Shown here in pieces: positions 44,926 to 55,447 of a stretch of DNA of 64,000 bases (positions are counted from its first letter, which is position 1; each line of letters opens with the position of its first letter). A program made the translations under genes and the position numbers. Origin of the DNA: Nephrocerus scutellatus (taxonomy: Eukaryota > Arthropoda > Insecta > Diptera > Pipunculidae); NCBI GenBank assembly GCA_947095585.1, contig OX352765.1:65721425-65785424 (forward strand). The letters run 5' to 3'. The notes beneath the pieces were generated by a model. It ran no database searches, was not told the origin of the DNA, and saw only the letters and a program-made list of their open reading frames with translations.

Positions 44926-45564
44926 ATTTTTTTTTGAACTAATATTTATAAAATAAGAACACAATAAATTGTGCGAAATCTGAGAAACCTGTGATTGAAG
45001 AATCTTTCCCTCTTTGCCTCTTTGCCACGAGTAGTATCTGCGGTTGCAATAATGCCATTACTTTTAACCTCTATTATTGATTTTTGAGACACGGAGTCTT
45101 TGACGTTAGGGTAAGCGGATGGAGCACTTACGAGCTACGACTATCGTATGTCTGTCAAGAGCTATATAATCTTCGGGGGAACACCAGAAAGGTGCAACTG
45201 CTTATTTATGTAAATGCACTCTACATTATTTTAGTGATATTTTCATTCCAAATTATTAAAAAATTTCTGTAGGAAATCTATAATTATAACCAAAAAGCAA
45301 AAAATACTTTCGATTTACATATTTACCTCTCTGTTTTGCAGATATACATTTTCAAACCAAACTCTGCTGTAATGTGGTGTTTTTGTTCTTTCATCGTAAA
45401 CATAACATAACATCAGAACAATATTACTTATTAGGTAATTGATTAAATTTCCAATATGTTATCCAAAATATAATTAAGGAAAGTCGAATAATTATTTCAA
45501 GAAGGAACTTACTCATAATCATATTAGTAAAGATCAACTGAGCCACTATTATGTAGATATATAT

Positions 45565-45614
45565 TTTATATAAAGCAAATTATTGTACTACCCGTCCATC
45601 GACATACTCGTAAG
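45565..45614 (+). promoter_or_regulatory. Possible 5' flank of the tetraspanin gene
   Basis: TTTATATAAAG at about 45570-45580 lies 35-45 bp ahead of the ATG at 45615. It could be a TATA-like element or simply AT-rich leader. The AG just before the ATG (CGTAAG) could instead be a splice acceptor. Weak evidence only. Confidence 0.2.
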
Positions 45615-45731
45615 ATGCCACATTATACAACAAAGAAACTAAAACGGAGAAACAGCAGATATACTTCAAATTGCTGTGCAAGCATTGGTTTAATTAAGTG
45701 CATGCTTCATATATACAACATAGTATTTTTG
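45615..45731 (+). CDS. Tetraspanin, first coding exon
   Basis: 39 codons from ATG to a consensus donor (TTTTTG|GTAAGT). The peptide is basic (KKLKRRNSR) with adjacent Cys20-Cys21, a likely palmitoylation site. It then enters transmembrane helix 1 with IKCMLHIYNIVFL. Tetraspanins are four-pass membrane proteins that organise other membrane proteins into microdomains. The C-x-x-x-L-x-x-x-N pattern (CMLHIYN) is the family's usual start of helix 1. It joins in phase 0 to the exon at 48130. The exon is too short to stand out alone; the call rests on the join. Confidence 0.75.
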
Positions 45732-46123
45732 GTAAGTATAAAGATAAAATATTAGAAGATTTTTATAAAAAATTATTGAAGTTAAATTTATTTAAAATGT
45801 CGTATATTGTATAAAAAGTTATGATAGCGATTTTGTTTACTAAAACTATTTTAAGTAAAAAAAAATTTGGGTGGTAGTAAAGAGTTTGTTTTAATTAAAT
45901 ATTTATTATGTATTAATTATTTATCAAGCAAAACATATAAAGTAACGGCGTTCATTACTGAAGTAATTAAAAATAATAACGTGATTTTAACCAACTACAT
46001 GGCTCCCACGCAACTAACTGAACTAACACATATGAACTGAACTTTGTTCCTTTCATATGACTGGTTAGCCAATGAAACGAAGTACATCAAAACAAATTTG
46101 AAGATAATCGATCTTAGTACGAG

Positions 46124-47527
46124 TGTATCCTATACAAAACCTTCTCTATAGAAAGCCCAACTCTACGCACACTAATGCTGTAAACCAAGCCCAAACGCAT
46201 GTGTGTTTGTGGGATGTGAATACAGTGTACAAAAAAACAACCCATAAAAATTAACATTTTTCATCTAAATTCTCTAATCGTAGAAATTGATATGGGAGCC
46301 CCTCGATCCCGGGCCATTTTTTTTTTATTGTAGGAGAAAATCATCGAAACAGACATTTGACATCAGATGTTAAAATTGAAAATGCTCAGATCAGATCAGA
46401 CGCTCATACTCTGAGCAAATAAGAAGCACGAACATTTATCTTGAGAACTCTTTAACTGCTCTGAACTAATTTATGAAAACGCCAAATGACAGAATATTGT
46501 GAAAACTTGTTGTTCTATCTGTATGTTGATATCGACAACAAAAAACACGACATCAATAAAAATACAATTCAGTAAATAAAAATGTAAGTTGAAGTAAGCA
46601 TAAAACATGTATGTCTCGTTTCATTTGCTGGGTTCATTTGTGCGTGAGCTAAGATTTCTCTCTCTCTCTCCACCACCAAAACCATGCAGCGCAGCCGACT
46701 GCGCAGCACACACCGCAGACAGTCCATAAAGGGCGACGAATATCTGATGCCAGTATCGATATTTAAAAAATGTATAAGGGCCTTGCGGCCGAACCCGGGA
46801 CCCGATCACTACCAAATTTTCGAAAAAGTACTGTTTATTGGGTATACACATGTGTGTAAAATTTGAAGAAAATCGGGTAAATTTTTTAAAATTTTTGTTT
46901 GGGAGCCCCCTGACCCCGCAGCCCGAGGGGCCTTAAAATTTAATAGAAAGTGTTGTCTCCGGAAATACACATGTGTGCAAAATTTCAATAAAATCGGGCC
47001 ATGGGAAGTGGATTAAAAATTGATCGCAAGAATCCACGACAGACGACCGACCGACGACCGACCGACGACCGACGACCCACGGGCAAGTGAAGTTAATATA
47101 GAGAATTTAAAAAATAAGTAGTCGCAAAGAGCGAGAAACGTAAGATGTGGTAGTTGGAAAGAGAAAAATTTTATATGAATTTTGCTCTTTAGTTGATTAC
47201 TAAAACTAATACGTTTGGTCTAAATCAGGGCATGTATCTGTGGACGATCGGAACAGTTGGGCTTTCTATAGAGAAGGTTTTGTTCCGATCATACACAGAT
47301 GCATGCTTAGAAATATCCCAAACGTTTTTGTGTTAGTAATCAACTAAAGAGCAAAATCCATATAAAATTTTTCTGTTTCCCACTACCACATCTTACGTTT
47401 CTCGGTCTTTGCGACTACTTATTTCTTGTATTCACATTCCACAAACACAGACGCGTTTGGGATTGGTTTACAGCATTAGTATGCGTACAGTTGGGTTTTC
47501 TATATAGAAGGTTTTGATCCTATATAC
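46124..47527. mobile_element. Foldback (long palindrome) element in tetraspanin intron 1
   Basis: Two arms of about 255 bp face each other around a 27-nt loop. The arms meet at GATCGGAAC and GTTCCGATC (about 47246-47290). The left arm is 46124-46230 plus 47109-47254; the right arm is 47282-47527. The arms share CTTACGTTTCTCG, TAGTTGATTACTAA and ACCTTCTCTATAGAAAG-type blocks. The loop itself holds another copy of AGTTGGGCTTTCTATAGAG, which also ends both arms. HINE-like H8 splits the left arm. No coding capacity was seen. Confidence 0.8.
46236..47108 (-). mobile_element. HINE-like element H8 (long form)
   Basis: The same long form as H1, on the other strand: AACAACCCATAAAAATTAAC, a TGCTCAGATCAG region, TCTCTCTCTC, CGCAGCACACACCGC, two palindrome modules (ACACATGTGTGT), CCGACCGACGACC repeats and GTTAATATAGAGAATTT. 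It sits in the left arm of the foldback element, whose right arm provides an unoccupied version of the site (CTTATTTCTTG). Confidence 0.8.
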
Positions 47528-47600
47528 AGAAGCAATCTATTAACTGTGCCCTAATATAATACACATTCATGCATTCTCGTGTTTGTTCTGTTTTCTTTTT

Positions 47601-47935
47601 AAATTCTCTATATTAACTTCGCGTGTCCATGGGTGTGTTTGTGCTAGCGGAATCTTATGATCAATTTTAACCCACTTCCTGTAGCCCGATTTATTGAAAC
47701 TTTGCACACATGTGTATTTTCGATGACAACACTTTATATTAAAATGTGGAAGGTATCGAGCCCCGGGGCCGAGGGGCGTGTGTATCTCCGGTGACAACAC
47801 TTTTTGTAAAAATCCTGGCCGAGGAGATCCCATATACCTTTTTTTCAAAATTATCCCGATTTTACTCAAATTTTGTACACAATTTGTATCTCCGATTAGA
47901 GAACATACATGAAAAATTTTAAGTTTTTCTTGTGG
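47601..47935 (+). mobile_element. HINE-like element H9 (short)
   Basis: AAATTCTCTATATTAACTTC, then ACACATGTGTATTTTCGATG and partial modules, then CCGATTAGAGAACATACATG and an A/T hairpin at about 47935. It lies in tetraspanin intron 1, about 195 bp before exon 2. Confidence 0.7.
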
Positions 47936-48129
47936 TATATTTTCATTAGAATTGACTGGCACCATAAATTTACACAACACAGGAGATGAACCGGTTGAGA
48001 AGTGCATACTTCCGGTCATTAGATAATAACCTTAAAAGCGAAACGTTAACGTTTACCAATTAATTTAATCCCATAAAAGTATGTTTAAATTTTAGTTATT
48101 AAACTCGCAAACATATATTATATTTTCAG

Positions 48130-48321
48130 ATGGCTGGAATTGCAATATTCGGTGTAGCTATATGGACTATATTTTGGAAGCTAGAATACGCTTCATTATT
48201 GGCATCAGCAACATATCAGGTTGGAACCTATGCACTTTCCGTTGCTGGGGGGCTAGCAATTCTTGGCGGTGTTCTAGGTTGTTGTGGAATATTCTATGAG
48301 CAAAAAGCGACGATATTATGT
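48130..48321 (+). CDS. Tetraspanin, second coding exon
   Basis: 64 codons between a good acceptor (TATATTTTCAG) and a consensus donor (TTATGT|GTAAGT), phase 0 at both ends. It completes transmembrane helix 1 (MAGIAIFGVAIW), gives the small outer loop (residues about 52-67) and helix 2 (about 70-93) ending VLGCCGIFYE. GCCG and the following Glu are a conserved tetraspanin signature. With exon 1 this makes 103 residues, roughly the first two-fifths of a usual 220-280-residue protein. The large loop with its CCG motif and helices 3-4 were not found downstream in this window, so the remaining exons lie beyond or are lost. Intron 1 is 2398 bp. Confidence 0.85.
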
Positions 48322-48339
48322 GTAAGTTATCTATATATA

Positions 48340-48885
48340 TTTTTTTTTATAATTCGCGCACGCTTCAAGGGGTTCGCACCCTTATAATGCTCGGCTATAT
48401 GCTTGGCACAGCGTGTGCGTTAAGGAAGAGGAGGAGAAAAGAGGAGATGTCTATGAGCTTGTGTTTCGAATGCCTGTGGATCATAGTGATGTGGGAAGAC
48501 AGAGCTTGGCAGAGCATTCCACATAAGTGTTGTACGGCTGAAGAACGAATCGCTGAATTTAACTGTACATCCGAAGATGGGCTTGAGGGTAAACTGATGA
48601 GCATTTAGAGCGCCACGAGTATTGCGGTTGAATTCAAGGAGAGGTGGCATGCAGCTGGCTATTTCTCTTGAGCACCGCTGGTAGAAGAAGCGATAAAACA
48701 GTGACAAGCAAGAAATGTTCCTGCGGTGTTCAAGCGAATCTATTGATTTCGCTATATTTTCGTCAACGATAAGTTTTATCGCGCGGTTTTGTATTCTATC
48801 TAGCTGATGCAAAGTAGTCTTAGGCGCACCAGACCAGATATGGCAATTGTACTCAAGTTTTGGGCAAATAAAAGCCTTGTTGGGG
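48340..48885 (-). pseudogene. LINE3 C-terminal domain (CR1/Jockey-like)
   Basis: The minus strand encodes LEYNCHIWSGAPKTTLHQLD, RIQNRAIKLIVDENI, SLEHRRNISCLSLFYRFFYQ and MWNALPSSVFPHHYDPQAF. The domain layout is that of L1 but the sequence is clearly diverged, so this is another family. Its 3' end lies only about 20-30 bp downstream of the tetraspanin splice donor. The rest of LINE3 resumes at 50060, after RTE-3. Confidence 0.75.
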
Positions 48886-48889
48886 TTTG

Positions 48890-50055
48890 GGATTCGCTTG
48901 GACGACAGGAGTCATCGAACCAGTCGTTTTGATCTCTACGACTACTGCCTAAGATGGAGTCAGCAGTACTAATGACAGTATTCTTAAGGCGTGTCCATTT
49001 CTCTTCTACGCCCGACATCTCAGCCCCAGGACTTACTCTCCCTGCATTTAGGGCGAGTCCTATCGCTTGACCGTCGTTGTTTCTGGTCTCTTCATTGCGA
49101 AGGGCAGCCGTGTTGACTCAAATATGATTCGTGATGATGCAATGCGCGCTCGGAGCACCATACCAACAATATAGTGGTCCGAGTCGACGTTGGCACCTCG
49201 GTACGTTCGTACCGTCATTAGGTTCGGGTTGTGGCGGCGGTCTATCAGCACGTCGTCTATCTAGTTGCGAGTGGCTCCATCGGGAGATACCCAGGCTTTG
49301 TGGATATTTTTACGCGCCAACCTTGTACTCGCAACGACCAAATTATTGCTTGCTGCCATCTCTATGACTCGTTGTCCATTTTCATTAGTGTTCTCGTGTA
49401 AGCTATGGCTGCCAATGTACTGCCTGAATACTGGCTCCCTACCTATTTTAGCATTCATATCCCCCAGAATGATTTTTACATCATACTGAGGGCACGCATG
49501 GAGTTCCCGTTCGACTGATTCAAAGAATTCTTCTTTTTCATCATCTGGGGAATCCTCTGTAGGTGCGTGAACGTTTATAAGGCTTATGTTTTTAAATTTG
49601 CCCCGAACGCGAAGGATGCATAGCCGTTCATTTACTGCATTAAAGCCGATAACGGTGGGCTTCATTCTTTTGCTGACTAGAAACCCCACCCCGAGCACAT
49701 GATGTCTTGCACGACAGCTGTAATATTTGTCATATTCTGATTTTTGTCAGACACCATTCCCTGTCCACCGCATCTCCTGAATTGCTGTTAAGTCAGCATT
49801 ATATTTGGAAAGGGTATCGGCTAGCTGCTGTACAGCTCGAGCTCTATACAGTGAGCGTACTTTCCATGAGAAAATTCTTAAATCGTTTAGACGTTTTCGT
49901 TGCCGTGGTCGTCGTCGTTCATCAGTGTATCCGAGGCTGATTTTGGGTTCCGTAATAATAATTTTTTACAGGCGTGGTTATTGGCCTCACGCCAACCTTA
50001 CTTTGAAGGGACTAGCCCGATCATTCAGCTTTTTCTGCATTGGAGGAAAATTACC
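48890..50055 (-). pseudogene. RTE-type LINE copy RTE-3 (endonuclease part)
   Basis: It contains VGFLVSKRMKPTVIGFNAVN, NVHAPTEDSPDDEKEE, VKIILGDMNAKIGREPVF, GQRVIEMAASNNLVVAST, VSPDGATRN and, in another frame, LIDRRHNPNLMTVRTYRGAN. This is the best-preserved RTE endonuclease in the window, with GDMNAKIG and the catalytic region readable. It ends in the linker; no reverse transcriptase follows. It is nested inside LINE3. Confidence 0.8.
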
Positions 50056-50059
50056 AGCG

Positions 50060-50690
50060 GCCACCACGTGGAGGTTTGATCACACTTCCACCAGTCAAAG
50101 ATAGTTACGGCCACATGCAATTCTAGAGCATTCTGTGTTATTCCCCCTATTTCTGCTGATGGCTGACGGCCGCATTGGGTTTTGGAAGCGTTAAATTCTA
50201 CACGATTGATTTCTCCCCATTGTATTATGCTGTCAAGGTCAGAATTTAACGTGCTTAACATACGAAGTTGTTTGAGTTCCACATCAGAGGTGGAGGGACG
50301 TTCCTCAAACTTATATGAGAAGCTGAGAGTGCTGTCTTCAGCGAAAGAGTAAATTGGATTAGAAGTCACAGATAAGAGATCATTAATAAAAATGAGAAAG
50401 AGTGTCGGGGACAGAACAGAGCCCTGGTGAACGACAGCATTTATGTGGTGTATTTCAGACTTGAAACCGTCCAAAACAACTTGAATTGAGCGGTCCAAAA
50501 GATAGGTTTTAATCCAATGAAGTAGTTTATCATCGACACCATAAGCACGCATTTTAGACAAAAAAACTTGATGCCAAACTTTGTCAAATGCCTTTGAAAT
50601 ATCGAGTCCAACAGATTTGCTTTCTCCTCTGATCCTGTGACGCGGTTTCAGCAGCGACAGCGTTTTCACAAACCCTCTTAAAGGTCTTCT
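50060..50690 (-). pseudogene. LINE3 reverse transcriptase palm
   Basis: SVGLDISKAFDKVWHQVFLS, LLHWIKTYLLDRSIQVVLDG, HQGSVLSPTLFLIFINDLL and YSFAEDSTLSFSY identify the reverse transcriptase palm. Two conserved sites are altered: VPQGS reads VHQGS, and the catalytic FADD reads FAED. The first would weaken and the second likely abolish activity. The frame stays open past the catalytic box into VEFNASKTQC. The remaining 5' part is absent. Between 50700 and 51180 nothing was recognised. Confidence 0.8.
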
Positions 50691-51180
50691 CAGCTAGGAA
50701 TTATAGTTGCAAGGTCGAAAGGCGGATTCCACAAACGGTTCGATCGCGAACCATGCGCTTATGTTATGCTATGTTATATTACGAGTATGTTGTGAGAAAC
50801 AACACAATACTAAATTTTAATACTTTTCTTTATTACTGGATGTCACCAGTTGAACAACTATAATGCGAATAAAATGAGAGGGGGGAGTATGAAAAATACC
50901 CCAAAAACGTATAAAATATCTTGATTGGCATAAACCAATCTGGTACTTTTTCGTTCATTGTCAAAATGAAATAAGTGATATTTAAAAGAAACATAAAATG
51001 AAATGTTTCGTAGTTTTTATATTTTTCCATCACCAAATTTATTTTAAATACAAAAATACAAAAAAAAATAAAAGAATTAAAAAACTTAATTTCTTCGTCA
51101 AGCGAAGAATATAATATAGATGAAGAAAAACGAAAATCTAAATCTAAAAAGCAAAATCACTATAATGAAGAGTGAAAAAA

Positions 51181-51651
51181 AACAACCCATAAAAATTAAA
51201 ATTTTTCATGGAAATTCTCTAATCGGAGATACAAATTGTCAAAGTTCGAATAAAATCGGTTAAATTTAATTTTTTTTATTAGGGAGCCCCTCGGCCCCTG
51301 GGCCCGATCACTTCCAAATTTTGACAAAAGTGTTGTCAATGGAACACATGTGTACAAAATCTGAAGAAAATCGGTTTCATTTTTAAAAAGTGATATGGGA
51401 ACCCCTCGGCCCCGGGCACGATCAATTTGAAGAAAATCGGGTACTTTTTGTAAAATATTTGTATGGGAGCCCCCTGATCCCGCGGGCCGAGGGCCCCAAA
51501 TTTTAATAGAATGTGTTGTCATGCGAGATATACATGTGTGCGAAATTTCAATCAAATCGAACTTTAGGAAGTGGGTTAAAAATTGATCACAAAATTTGGT
51601 GTGCCAGCCAGCCAGCCAGCCACGGGCAATTAAAGTTAATATAGAGAATTT
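51181..51651 (-). mobile_element. HINE-like element H10
   Basis: AACAACCCATAAAAATTAAA, AATTCTCTAATCGGAGATAC, three modules (GGAACACATGTGTAC, TATACATGTGTGCG), CCAGCCAGCCAGCC and GTTAATATAGAGAATTT. Both ends are intact. Confidence 0.8.
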
Positions 51652-51653
51652 AA

Positions 51654-52125
51654 AAATTAAAATTTTTCATGTAAATTCTCTAATAGGAGATACATATGTG
51701 TTTAACATTTGAAGAAAATGGAGCTAATTTTTGAAAAATTACATGGGCACCCTTCGGGCCTCAGGGACCGACCACTCCAAAAATTTACAAAAAACGTCGT
51801 CCATCACTGATACACATGTATTTAAAATTTGAAGAAAAACGGGGTAATTTTTTTGAAAAATTTTTATGGGGCCCCACGACCCCGGAACCCGTGGTGTGCA
51901 AAATTTTTACAAAAAATTTTGTTCATCGGAGATACACATGTGTAAAAAATTTGAATAAAATCGGGTTAATTTTTTTGAAAAATTTTTATGGGGCCCCACG
52001 ACCCAGGGGCCCGGGGTCTCCAAAATTTTTACAAAAAGTGTTTTCCATCGGAGATACACATGTGTTTAAATTTAAAGAAAATCGGGTTAATTTTTAAAAA
52101 TTTTGTATATTGACATACACATGTG
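51654..52125 (-). mobile_element. HINE-like element H10b, head-to-tail with H10
   Basis: AATTAAAATTTTTCATGTAA and ATTCTCTAATAGGAG follow H10 directly. Three to four modules with ACACATGT end near ACATACACATGTGTGCCAG without the GAGAATTT end. So an element truncated at one end lies next to H10, like the H3 pair. Confidence 0.7.
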
Positions 52126-53560
52126 TGCCAGTCTTTTAAGATATAGTAAAAATAATCAACCCAAGGAATAATTACTGATACATTATACGAAGAATATATT
52201 TCGTTGAAAGAATATGTAGCACATCGTTGAACCTTGAACCTTGAGGAACTATAAAAAAAAAATTTCGATACCGCACTCATACGAACGATCTTTTCGCAAA
52301 TGTTTTTCGCCAATTAAACTAATTTGTATTTTATGCATTGAAAGATAAAAATCTTTTACAGCAACAAATTCGATCCTATGAAAAGTATAATTAGCATAAT
52401 TATAAATTTTTTTCTAATATGCACACGTTATATCTAATCAAGAATATACCTACAGAGTACATACATATATTTAAATGATTTGTTTATTTTAATTCTATAT
52501 TTTGTGATATATGTTATTTGAAGTGATATATTTATATTTACTAAATTTTGTTGTTTTTTTTTACTTTAAATCTTTTAATCTTTCATTTATTTTCCTTAAA
52601 TCTACCCCAAATCTCCTCAAGTCTAGTGGCTGCACATACCCCTTTTTGGGGTTTTATACCTCAATTTTAGTATTTGAGGCAAATCACCCTAGTCTAAGGT
52701 ATAGGTAGTTTGTTTTTGGGGTGAGTCGATGGTGCTATGGAGGCGTGGTGGCGGGTGTTTGGTGGAGTTGTTTGGTGTGGGGGTCTATGATGGGGGTATT
52801 AGTGTCAAAAAAATAATAAATAACAACTAGTACGAACTTCAAAAATCCATTCACGTACATAAAAAAAACTTCTAAGAGAGAGGAAAATAGAGAGTCACCT
52901 TCAGCGAATATCGCAATCTTCTAGCTCTTTCAGGTTTTAAAAGGTTTTTTTTTATGTAAAATGGAAGAATAGTATATTACATAACGAGCGAGGAAAGTGG
53001 AGTTTATCGTGCGAGCTTGAAGCACGAGGCGGTAGCCGAGTGCGGCAAGCTAATGAGCTTTTGCTAATGAGCTAATGAGCAAGCTTTTGTCTATGGGCGT
53101 GTGAAAAAATCTACACTTGCAATTTTTGATGTATCTACCTACATCAAAATATTGATGTTTTTTGTCCCACAAGGACGTGAAAAAGTGAAGTTTGTATGCT
53201 GCTCGTGTTTGTTGTAATAAAGAATAGACAACTGCACACGAGGAGTGAACCGCGCGCATTCGAAAAGCAGACAAGCTGCGAATCGTCGGGTGTATAGCGG
53301 AGCCAGTCGTTTGCAGTACGCTTATCATTTATAACACAACTATAGATGACTCAATTAACTCCATTACCCCCATAAATATCCATAGCCTCCCACATATAAC
53401 ACTACCGCCCATTTAACTACGTGCAACATTTCTACTCAAATGTCAAAAATTAAATAGACCAATAAATAACAAAAGTGGGATTACATCGCCACCTGTCAGA
53501 GTTCAACATAATCATAAACATTTCAATAATCATAGCCAACGTACGTCCTGATATGAACAA
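52126..53560. other. No recognised feature
   Basis: AT-rich, with a G/T-rich run at 52715-52800. No splice-bounded coding exon matching the rest of the tetraspanin could be recognised. Open frames here look random. Confidence 0.4.
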
Positions 53561-53599
53561 GTATCAATAAATGTAGTTTTTCGTAAATATCTCCACTAT

Positions 53600-53770
53600 C
53601 TATCTATATATCTATCTGGAGCGGATCTAAATTTTATCAGCAAACTTATTTTTATTTAAGAAATATTTTGTGAATTTGAGCCAAATCGTACCATAAATAC
53701 GAAAATTTTAAATATCCCGACTAAGGCGCCGCCTATCGGGATTAAACTTAGGAGAAACCCGGCTAGCCAC
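53600..53770 (-). mobile_element. Helitron-like fragment (candidate)
   Basis: GAATTTGAGCCAAATCGTAC and CATAAATACG are the reverse of GTATTATTTATGGAACGATT and TGGCTCAAATTC at 5262-5296. It is followed by ATCCCGACTAAGGCG and CCTATCGGGAT, which could form a terminal hairpin. The family assignment is tentative. 53771-54227 shows nothing else. Confidence 0.3.
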
Positions 53771-54227
53771 ATCATAAACGTAACATCCTTATATATGTAA
53801 CGTTTTTAAGTAATTTAAGCGCTACGTTTACGTAAAAATATTAAGTGCTGTTCCTTTTAGAACTTAGCGTAAATAAATATTCATATATATTATTAAATAA
53901 ATAAAACTGGGCGTTCAATATTAGCAGATGAACTATAATAGTTGTTTGTAGAACCATTTCCTTGAACCTCTCTAGCACTCTTACAAATATTAACTAAAAT
54001 CGTTGACTGGTTAATAACTGTAAAACGTTTAGAACTTATGTGAAAAGGAGATAATGACATATGTTAGTGTCTTGTAAAAAAAACTGCGTAAACTCACCGT
54101 TCTCGGTGCGTTTTTGACGCATATCGTTTTTGTGCCGGGAGGGATGTTGTCTAAGTTAGACTGACGTTAGTAAGTCTGACGTGGTACGTCACGAACATTT
54201 TTATATATTAAGATACATATAAATATA

Positions 54228-54808
54228 TGGTGTTTTTCAATAAGAGCACTTCAACTTTTTTTTTGAATAAAACACAAACTGTTCGACTTTTGAACTAACT
54301 TTTTTTTTATTAACGAATTTGAACATATACATATGATACATTTAAGTATGAAACTCGATTTCTTTTGCATGACCACCGCGTGCACGTTTTACGAAGTGAG
54401 CCTCATCGCTGAAGATGATTTTTCGGTGAAAATCTGCATCATTTTCGATTTGCTATTGAGCCCAATTCACGAATCGGCGTCGCTTCAAATGGTCAAACGG
54501 CTTTAGTTATTGTGTCAGCTTGATCTTATACGGATGTAGGCCAAGATCTTTACGTAAAATCGATTGTCGAACGGGCTGGCTTGTTAAATGGACCGTAAAA
54601 TGGCCGTAATGCTCTTAAAGTAGCGGCAACAGAACGATTATTTTGATAAAAAATTTGCACGATTTGCAATCGCTGTTCACATGTGTAGCGTTCCATGATG
54701 AAATGTATACTAATGAAGTTTCCAAATGACAAAAGAACAATAAAAAATATGGCGTCGTTCGCCGTCCCTATCGGAGAAAAGTTGAAGCGCACCTATTGAA
54801 ACACCCTA
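54228..54808 (-). mobile_element. Mariner-like transposon relic with terminal inverted repeats
   Basis: The ends mirror each other: GGTGTTTTTCAATAAGAGCA with CTTCAACTTTT on the left, and the complement of AAAAGTTGAAGCGCACC and TATTGAAACACCC on the right. The minus strand keeps a transposase start (MERYTCEQRLQIVQIFYQNN, SVAATLRALRPFYG) and, after a large deletion, KDLGLHPYKIKLTQ and FHRKIIFSDEAHF. SDEAHF carries the first catalytic Asp. The DNA-binding middle and the last third are gone. Confidence 0.75.
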
Positions 54809-54992
54809 TATAAATTAAAATCGAGCGTCCTCGTGAGTTGTTATTTATGTTACTAGGTGAGGGGTATGTTCAATATCAATAGTTTTAAATTCTGGTTTTC
54901 TGCATGCAAATGTGGTGAGAAAGACGTCAGCTAGTTCCTGAAAAACCGAATTTTTTCAATGAAGGTTCCAAGAATTTTGAAGGCTCACGTAT

Positions 54993-55293
54993 GTCATTTT
55001 TTTGTAATATTTTCTTGGTCAAGGTTTTTTGTAGTTTTCCCTGACCATGATCCATTCATTGAAGCATTTGGACTCTCGTCGTTTTATTTTCCTGATCGTT
55101 TTTCTGTATGGCTTTTTTCAATGAATTAGGGAGAATTCCGAGAAAATAAACGAAACCGGCTACAAACGTAAGGAATGTGATATATTGTAAATCACATTTC
55201 TTCAATTTAATTTTAATAAAGGGTTAAGCCCACCTTATTGCCGTGGCGCAAGTCATTCAGGAAGTTTTCCCTTAGCAGTAAGTTTAAAGACAA
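54993..55293 (+). pseudogene. L1 3' UTR copy L1-D (5'-truncated)
   Basis: It matches the 3' UTR of L1-A/B/C from TTTCTTGGTCAAGGTTTTTT through CCTGACCATGA, AACCGGCTACAAACGTAAGG and TTATTGCCGTGGCGCAAGTC to a poly-A. It is more diverged than L1-B and L1-C, so it is an older, severely 5'-truncated insertion, the usual LINE outcome. Confidence 0.85.
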
Positions 55294-55447
55294 AAAAAAA
55301 TTAACAGGATGATGATCAAAAGACTGATTCCTAGCGAGACTTCTTCCACTTCTGGACATGTTCATTGTTGACGATAGTTCAGTTGGCTTTCTGTTTTTTG
55401 ATGAGCGTTGGAGTGCACGATGAATTTCTTAAGTTTTGGATATTATT

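Noticed and set aside
45084..45272. 62-codon plus-strand open frame ahead of the tetraspanin
   Set aside because: It has a hydrophobic tail but no link by splice sites to 45615 and no recognisable domain.
49131..50104. Plus-strand open frames of 70-100 codons
   Set aside because: They are antisense to the RTE-3 endonuclease and to the LINE3 junction.
53050..53328. 92-codon minus-strand open frame
   Set aside because: No domain, no splice signals and no repeat-family match; it looks like a chance frame in moderately GC-balanced sequence.
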